From Buddleja alternifolia (lineage: Eukaryota; Streptophyta; Magnoliopsida; Lamiales; Scrophulariaceae), in the NCBI GenBank assembly GCA_019426215.1, contig CM033393.1, positions 3,134,046 to 3,198,045 of the forward strand: a stretch of 64,000 nucleotides of DNA, read 5' to 3'. The notes below the pieces were generated by a model. It was not told the origin of the DNA. It made no database searches and saw nothing but the letters and a program-made list of their open reading frames with translations. Within the stretch, counting starts at the first letter, position 1. Every line of letters begins with the position of its first letter. The position numbers and the translations under genes are program-made. Shown in pieces: positions 57,200 to 64,000 of this stretch.

Positions 57200-58150
57200 T
57201 GCCCAAGACTTGGCCTCTGTTTTAGGTGCTAAAGCAGAGGCGTTTTCCTCTGTTTTAGCAGCTGAAAACATGTTTGACCTCTGTTTCAGGTGCTGAACTA
57301 GAGGTTTGGCTTGTAACTACTGCAATAGAGGGACAATTCTCTGTTTCAGCACCTATAGCAGGTGTTTTCCTCTATTTTAGGTGCTGAAAATTAGGTATTT
57401 TCCTCTTTTTTAGCACCTAAAATAGATACTGGATGGGAACTATTCTATGTCTATACGGATATTTTGTACGCCTTTTTTTTAACGTGCTTTGACATAGAAA
57501 ACTTATCAATACTTATGCATAAATCATCAGTGGGGCATCCAGATGATGGAATTGAAACTTCGACCACTCAAAATGCCACAGGTATATCAGCTTCAACATG
57601 TTAACTTTTATTAGATTATCTTAGTAATATATTTTCTCTTACACACGATCATAGGATGAACGCCTTTTTCTGGTATGTGTTTCACATATATGATATGTTT
57701 TAAGTTTTATATCTTATATTTGATTAGATGAATGTGGATATCAATTGCGATGTTCGATTTGCATGATTAAATATTGTGCTTATGTATTGTTTCCGCTCAT
57801 GTTGTCGAGACTTTGAGGTTGTTGCTGGAACTTTGTTTTAGAGAGTTATAGCTGTTGAAACTGCAAATTCAGCATACTGAAAATTGAATGGACTGAAAAT
57901 ATTGTTTTAGCGTTCTGAAAATGAATTATTTTTAGCATGCTAGAAATGTAATTCAGCATGTTGAAACAAAGCATGTTGAAATCTGTTTTTAACATGCTGA
58001 AATAACATTTTTAGCGTGCTAACATTCCTGAAATAGCATGCCGAAGCTGTTTTAGATGCTGATTTTTCCGACTAAAATAGAGTTTCAGGTGGTTCAACAG
58101 TTGGAATTCTGTTTAAGCAGCTTCAAAGCCTTTGTTTTGGTTGTTGAAAC
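57200..58150. repeat. CACTA internal short-repeat arrays
   Basis: 57205-57425: 'cctctgttttaggtgctgaa' and its inverse repeated about seven times. 57860-58110: 'agcatgctgaaa' (itself palindromic around GCATGC) repeated about eight times. No coding function seen. Confidence 0.7.
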
Positions 58151-59233
58151 ATAGGTGTTAACCAAGATAATTTAATGCTTTTTTTCCATCTTTAACTTAT
58201 GTTATTCTTTTAATTGCATTAATGGCATAAGTGATCATTATAGTGCTCTGTTTATGGTTATTTCTTGATTTTTGATTTTATTTTTGATGTTGTTTACAGG
58301 CTTCATTTTGGAAGATAGTCGAGGTTCATTTTGTATAAAGTCATGATTGGAATGATTAGATGACGTTGGATGAATTAGTTAATTCACGGAGGGTATCATT
58401 GCATTGGATATTTGTTAGTTTTTAAGTATATTAGTTTGCTTTGTGACGTTGTACTTGGAGAGTGGCTAATGTATGCATATTTATCGTAGTTTTGGTGTTA
58501 ATGAAATGAATGATTTAGATTTTAAGCATATTTGTTAACAATTGTTTTTGTTAATGCACATGAAGAATTATATTATAGGATATGAAATGTAGGACTTTTG
58601 TGGCGAAAAATGTTATTGTGTATTCCTTACATTGGTTAACTTATTGTGATGATATGATGTGTTCATCACATTAGGCATAACTATTGTGATGACATAACCC
58701 AAACAGATTTTGTCACATTACATAACTCTATTGCAATGCAATTATCTCTCGCATTAGACGTTTGTTGTGACGAAAATGTTCCTTACATTAGGTAAATATA
58801 TGTCATTTATGATGAATATTTTGTAAATATTGGGGGGAACAATTCCTCACAATAGACTTTTCAAAATTCATGAAAATTGTAATGCGACGAACTATTTCGT
58901 CACATTCAAGTATCTATTGTGGCGAATATTATCTATCGTGACGAAAAAATCGTCATTTAAGATACACTTATTGTGAGGAAAACTATACATGCGAGAAAAA
59001 ATGTGACGTATTGTGAGAAAATTTTCGTCACAACAAAGAATCTGTTGTGATGAAATTACATTCATCACAATAGGGATTGCGAGGAATGCTAGATTTGTCG
59101 CAATAACCTATTGCGAGGAAGCTAATGCGTCGACCATGGGACGAAATATTTTCCTCGCATTATACATATTGTGACGAAACAGAGTCTATTGCAACGAAAA
59201 AATTCCTCGCATTTGATGATTTTTTTTGTAGTG

Positions 59234-59651
59234 GCAAGACGAAAGCCCGAAGGCTTCCGAGCCCACTAAGGGGCGGCCAAATAGACTCCCAAATAGGGCC
59301 CTTGCATGTTAGTGTTATTGTTTCATAATAATTTAAATATATCACAAGGTGAAAAATAACACAAAGGCAACTTACATAACTTTCTCTCCAAGAAAAAGTC
59401 TCTCACCTCTCTCTCTCTCTCTAGCCGTCCTTGACAAGGAAGAAAGGAGGAGTTTTTTATTTTTGATTCCGGCCGTGACGAATTAGAGACGTTGGCAAAT
59501 TCGGCGTTAGAGAAAAGGATCACGTTCAGAAATCAACATACGCGAGAACGGTAATTTTTCTATACACAATTAAACACGAGAATTAGAGATGATTCGGGCT
59601 TTGGGAATTAAATTTACTTTTTACTGCGTTTTATTCGTATAATTCCCAACA
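59234..59651 (+). repeat. Right LTR of the TR-GAG array, second part
   Basis: Starts gcaagacgaaagcccg, matching 50237-50654, ends ATTCCCAACA. Instead of a PBS, the interrupted copia LTR c resumes directly. Confidence 0.9.
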
Positions 59652-59757
59652 AACCCCGGTATCAAATTTGTAGTGGGGGCAATTATCACTTTAAAAAAAG
59701 TGGGATCACGCCTCAAATCTGCATAAATTACATATTCTGTTTAATAATTTTATACCA
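59652..59757 (+). repeat. LTR c of the copia array, second part
   Basis: 'caaatttgtagtgggggcaattatcacttt' (in pieces) matches 42920-42955. Similarity to LTR b ends at TTATACCA (59757). Confidence 0.88.
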
Positions 59758-61138
59758 CTATATTTGTTGGAAAAGAGTTTGTTATACGAGTAATAGAAAC
59801 ATGCCAAATATTCAGCTTGTAGTCGTTGAAAACTCAGAAATATTCCCGAATAAGTAACTGCAATTTGCGCAAAGAGGTTATTATACGAATAAATAACGAC
59901 AATTTGTCAAATATTTAGTGAACTCCTACTCCTACCCCAAGTAAGGAGTCTCATAATTCTAAGTCCCCTCCGGAGCTACAAATGCCCAGATCGAGGTCTT
60001 ACAAGTCAAAATTCCCTCCGGTGAATGACCTTCGTAGAATGCCATTTCTTTTTAATTTTGCTATGGAAGTTAATGAAGACCTTTTTTGAGTCAAGATCTT
60101 CCAAACACTTGGACATTGATCTCCACTTGCTCAAGTCCACTTTTTGACGCTATCAATCGTATAATTTCTTACTCCCCAAAGTCCCACTTGCTAGAAGAGA
60201 CTTGGGAGTGGAGGTCATTATGATGCATGTGTCCCAAAAGTAACAAGGGTATTTTAGTAATTTAATACTTTTCTAATAATACCATAATATTAATATGGTT
60301 ATATGCTAAGTTGGAGAGTTTTATTATAATTATTAAGTGGAATGACGGAATGGACTTTGGCTCATGGTCCATCAGAGGCTCTATAAATATTGACAGGTAT
60401 AATCTTTAAGAACTACGAATAGATTTGATCATATTGAAATAGGTACATAGGCAGCTTGATCAGATCAAGTGCAGTCTATAATCTAATCTCCATTCTAGTC
60501 TGTCGTGAGCTAGATCAGATGTCAACTTCATACATCATGCAATACACTTTCTCCGAGGTTCCCGATTGTCACCTTAGAAGAATTTTGATCATGTGCCAGA
60601 GTGTATGTGTGTGTAATATATTATATTATATTATATACATATGTAATATATTAAATTATGTATAAACGAAATTAAAAATAATATACTAACACATAAAATT
60701 CTACAAATATCACTCATAATCAATAAAAAAAAATCCGTGATTTCAAGGATAACATGGATTGTTCAAAAAACAATTTAAAAAAGTTAACTTTATTTTAATA
60801 CAAATGTTTTCCAATACAATAACAATATGTAGAAATAGATAATGTTTTGAATTTCCGAAATCAAGGCAAGGAATTTATATACGATTGTAATTTAATAATG
60901 ATGATTTTCAAGTGTTTTGAAATTGTCCATCTTGATTTTTTTTTATTTTTTTTGGTAGATTTATCTTATTAATTGTACAAGAAAACTAAAATTTGTGAAA
61001 CTCCAAAAGGCGAATGCCTGGCTCAATTGATAGCTCTACACGTAGCAGTGCATGTGATTTTAATTACATTAAACTATTAAAGACTTCTATATTAAAAGCA
61101 ATAATATGAAAAATATTTGATAAGAACGAAGGTTTGGC
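59758..61138. other. No gene recognised; AT-rich flank
   Basis: Contains a TATA-like 'ctataaatatt' near 60391 with a following 'gatcagatcaag' region that could be a degenerate LTR, but no partner was found. A T-rich tract near 60938-60955 could be the tail of an inverted LINE/SINE. The frames at 60456-60665 have no domain. Confidence 0.3.
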
Positions 61139-63053
61139 CGTTTGGGAATTATTTTTGCCATCCAATAAACTTTTTCAGTTTTTAATCATTTCGGTAAAAG
61201 TATTAAAAGAAGAACCCTTTCATGGGTAGATGTTTACCTGATTTAGAAAACCTAAAAAATAATAAAGATGGAAAAATTAAGTTGTCTTGAGCAGCAAGAT
61301 CTCCTCATATTTTATCTCTCTCTCTCTCTCTCTATATATATAACACTTTTAATCAAAAAATAATATAAATTACAACTAGGGGCGCTCATGGCAAAAGTGT
61401 TCAGACTAAATCAACTGAGTACGCTCCACTCCAAGGGATGTCAATCCAGTTCTAGAGTAAATTATTTTTCTAAATCACAATTTCGTATTTTGGTATATTT
61501 TCTTTTGTTTTTATAATATTTGCTTTTTCTAATTTTCTTTTTGAATTTTATGATAAAATTCATAATCTTTTTTTTAATTTCTTTTGTTTGCTTAGGCTCC
61601 AAAACTTGGGGCTCGTGCTCTCAAACCTACATTTGATAGAAATCAAGAATATTCAGAACCGGTAATTGATAAAATTCAGTATTTGAATTTTATTATTTAA
61701 AAATAAATTGTTCCATTATTTTGTTAATTTTTCTGGAGAGTTCATCAGTAAACAAAATTTCCGATGAGTTTTTGGTTTACTATCAGTAGAATATAAGACT
61801 TGCTAGGGTTTCATAATTAGGTTAATTAATGTCTAGTGTTATTACATATACACGTGTATGTATATATATACACATTACATACACGTGTACACGTGTATGT
61901 TCCAAAAAATTAATCTTTTGATTAGTGTTCGAAGAACCGTACGTATTCATTCATAAGAGTTTAACAGGATTTCGCTACGGTTAAGTTAGAAATGAACAAA
62001 ATGAAAGTCGAGCAAAGGAACCAATACACGGCATTGCTGAAGATGAAGTCCGAGATGAAACGCTATTATACTGAAATGAAGAAGATGAAGGTGGAATTGG
62101 AGAAATATCATGCCGATATGGTGAAGCACAAATTGCTTTTTTTTTTCTTTTCTTTTTATGTTTTATTTAGGTCTTATTGTCCTTATAGTGTTTTCACAAA
62201 TAATAGGAGCTTATGTTTTTCTTTTCAATTTTCTTTTTGAAATATTTGCTAACCCTAACAGCAGAAAAATGCAGGAAGCAGCAGAGGTATTATTTCAAAA
62301 ATCATCTTTCATGGTTGTACTTAATGTTCTAAAATTGGTTTTTATCTAGATTGCTCGATAAAAGTTCGATTTTTTTTAATGACCCGGTTACATAATACAT
62401 GTTATGAATATCAAATAGTAACTATTTACAACCAACTGACAATGTACTATTACAATCTATTAACAACTATTATTATTATGAAAGTAGAGAAAGACTCACA
62501 CGTAGGTGAGATTAGAACCCAAGACCTCTTATCTTGGATCATCAAGTTTATCAATAGAGCTAAACTTCTTCCGCTTGTTGTTTTAAATACATTTGTTGTT
62601 AATTAGATAACAAAACCACTAGCTTTTCAATTTCCCGTCACATGGATAGTCGATTTTCAAGCTTCTAGTCCAAGAAGTAGACAAGGGATACAGAAAAAAA
62701 TTAATCATTATATATTTTGTAAATCAATTTTAATTAATTTAGTTTTTCCAATTTTCTTTCGTCTTGCAGCTTTTCGAAGAGGTTAAGGCAGAAATTGAGA
62801 AGACAAATTCTAGGCAAAGGATCTATGCTGAGGCCTTTCATAAGAAATTCGAGATGCTAAAAAATTATGCACAAATGAATTGTGAAGAAATGAAGATAAA
62901 ACAGAAGATGGATGATCAGAAGAAAGGCCAAATTGCACTTAGTCTTTACTTTTTGTGCATTTGCATGTTTTGTTTGCTTTTTAGTGAATAAAATATCTTC
63001 CTCTGATCATTTTTGTCGTTGTATGTTGCTACCTTCTAGGTATTCATAATGCG
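61139..63053 (+). repeat. Segmental duplication, copy B
   Basis: Collinear with 36420-38334. Extra ~110 bp at about 62605-62745, a shorter CT microsatellite (61316-61333), and a five-base difference near 62941. Ends at ATTCATAATGC, where unrelated sequence starts. Confidence 0.88.
61596..62991 (+). pseudogene. Coiled-coil protein gene, copy B (frame altered at 3' end)
   Basis: Exons at 61596-61661 (APKLGARALKPTFDRNQEYS), 61968-62120, 62275-62286 (12-nt EAAE) and from 62770 (LFEEVKAEIEKTNSRQRIYA), with the same splice signals as copy A. Near 62941 it lacks five bases relative to copy A. The hydrophobic C-terminus is therefore read in another frame and stops at 62991 after LYFLCICMFCLLFSE. Either copy B is degraded or copy A gained the bases. 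The first exon's final codon is CCG (P) instead of GCG (A). Confidence 0.5.
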
Positions 63054-64000
63054 GGAAAAATGCAATTTTCGTCCTTCAACTATGCCACTTGATGTGTGTG
63101 AGTTTCAGATCAATAAAAATATGAAATGTAGTACATAAAGATATAATATAAAGCACGAATATAATGTAAAATGGACACAAGATATACGTGATTCGGTCAA
63201 AAATCAGACCTACGTCCACGGAAGTAAAGAGTTCGATCCTTTTATTGATGTAGGAGTTGATATTTATACAAGAATTTGATGGGGGCTGAAAGGGGTAAGT
63301 CAACTATGCTAAATATACATTTGGTAGTAAGAATAAATCATAATCTATCTATATTGGGCTATGATCAATTGGATATAAATGATAAAGATAACAAATCGCA
63401 AGCTTGATCTCCACAGATCTATATATGGCAGGGTTGGTGATTGATTAGAACTTGTCTCCCAACTGCCCATAATCAGCGATGCCTTACCTATGCAGGTCGG
63501 GTAATTGGGGCCTCCAGTTAAGCCTGTCCGAATATGATGTCTTCTAGAAAGATTCAAGTCCATAAAACTATTGGGCTTGGACCCACAAGGTATTGGACTA
63601 CCCAGCTTGGCCGAAAGACGAATTTCTACCCACATCAATAGCCCTCCCCAACTCTAAAGTTTGACGTAGTCAAGCTGTAAGAGTTGAAAGAAATAAGTGG
63701 TATGGGCAGAGCTGACAAAACTCCAGGTATGCAGGTAGAAAACATGATGAAAAACAAACGCCGAAAGAATCTCCAATCTGTCCAGGTATAGCAACCTGAT
63801 CTGCAGAGCTCTTGGAAATCTTCCTGTGTAGGTTTGGAAAACACACTAGTCGTGAGTTGACTAGCCGATTGGACTCCTCCATACTTCTGCAATTATTGCC
63901 TTGGAGTTCGAGAAAGCCGCGCCATCATCATGACCTCGTCAGACGATGCCGCCATACCTGCACCTAGGTATGCCTGGATGATCGCCATGTGTACGACTGG
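63054..64000. other. Unassigned sequence at right edge, possible minus-strand retroelement LTR
   Basis: Interrupts the segmental duplication. Starts gggaaaaatgcaattttcgtcc. 'gtgattcggtcaaaaatcag' and 'acctacgtccacgg' (63190-63222) look like motifs common in plant LTRs. Minus-strand frames at 63635-63892 and 63345-63638 have no recognised domain. The element, if any, continues beyond the window. Confidence 0.3.

Larger units (their letters stand above)
54394..59233. mobile_element. Non-autonomous CACTA element (4.84 kb) inside the TR-GAG LTR
   Basis: Right end ...TTTTTTTTGTAGTG (complement CACTACAAAAAAAA). Both subterminal regions (54394-54720 and 58590-59225) are dense in 'cctcgcaata', 'cctcacatta' and 'ttgtgacgaaa' words in opposite orientations. 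The left CACTACAA terminus is missing together with a few target bases, compared with the uninterrupted LTR at 50229-50247. The interior has no transposase. It carries a Pro/Thr-rich exon-like piece and short repeat arrays. Confidence 0.82.
48074..59651 (+). mobile_element. Nested gag-only LTR retroelement array (TR-GAG type), 11.6 kb
   Basis: Splits LTR c. Order: truncated LTR (48074-48270) fused to leader, gag pseudogene, full LTR (49243-50654), PBS, leader, gag (52626-53231), final LTR (53226-59651, itself split by a CACTA element). No protease, integrase or RT was found in either unit. The flank AAACT on the left versus AAACC/AACCC on the right is compatible with a 5-bp duplication overlapping the terminal A. 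Gag-only elements of this kind are known as TR-GAG and rely on enzymes supplied by others. Confidence 0.85.

Noticed and set aside
60390..60640. Possible solo LTR near a TATA-like box
   Set aside because: No TG/CA borders, target duplication or second copy in the window.
61011..61060. 'ggctcaattgatagctct' resembling a tRNA/SINE A box
   Set aside because: No B box at the right distance and no cloverleaf could be drawn.
63345..63892. Minus-strand frames at the right edge as host genes
   Set aside because: No recognisable domain or splice-consistent structure; the neighbouring motifs look LTR-like and the region is cut by the window end.

Overview
The window reads as nuclear DNA of a flowering plant, probably a dicot, from a repeat-rich region. 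It is AT-rich, with GT-AG introns and plant-type copia and gypsy retrotransposons primed from initiator-Met tRNA. It also holds plant-style MITEs, a Helitron end, CACTA and PIF/Harbinger elements, an endogenous pararetrovirus relic and a few pieces of host genes. No tRNA, rRNA, CRISPR array or bacterial gene was seen. Almost every long reading frame belongs to a decayed transposable element.

Region by region. 1-2510: 3' part of a Ty3/gypsy element (protease piece, long non-coding tail, start of its LTR). 2934-6430: rearranged endogenous caulimovirid fragments, three partial copies of a movement-protein-like frame each followed by a promoter-like leader; two copies form a large inverted repeat around a G15 run. 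6542-11475: Ty1-copia element with 133-bp LTRs and a TTTTC target duplication. 11593-12947: diverged third copy of a locus also found at 36.4 and 61.1 kb, broken by two MITEs. 12948-26126: a 13.2-kb PIF/Harbinger-like element with transposase and MYB/SANT ORF1 pseudogenes on the minus strand and GRF zinc-finger and second SANT relics on the plus strand. It also holds a 750-bp tandem duplication, a solo gypsy LTR and a hAT MITE. 26255-27311: small CACTA derivatives. From 27730: Helitron 3' end (minus) carrying PP2C exons. 30362-35449: minus-strand copia element inserted 56 bp beyond the stop of a COQ5-like terminal exon. 36420-38353 and 61139-63053: two copies of a segmental duplication with a coiled-coil gene containing a putative 12-nt microexon.

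39770-59757 is a nest. A copia tandem array (3' tail, partial LTR, RT-RH unit, LTR, gag-pol unit, LTR) has its last LTR split by an 11.6-kb insertion. That insertion is a tandem array of a gag-only LTR element (TR-GAG type), and its last LTR is split in turn by a 4.8-kb CACTA element. Order inferred from nesting: copia array, then TR-GAG array, then CACTA.

Most notable: both copia units share an in-frame loss of the reverse transcriptase YVDD box; the TR-GAG gag frame runs through the polypurine tract and takes its stop codon from the LTR; the large Harbinger-like element carries two opposing gene sets; and the Helitron end directly abuts PP2C exons. The only locus here that might still encode an intact host protein is the coiled-coil gene at 36.9-38.4 kb.
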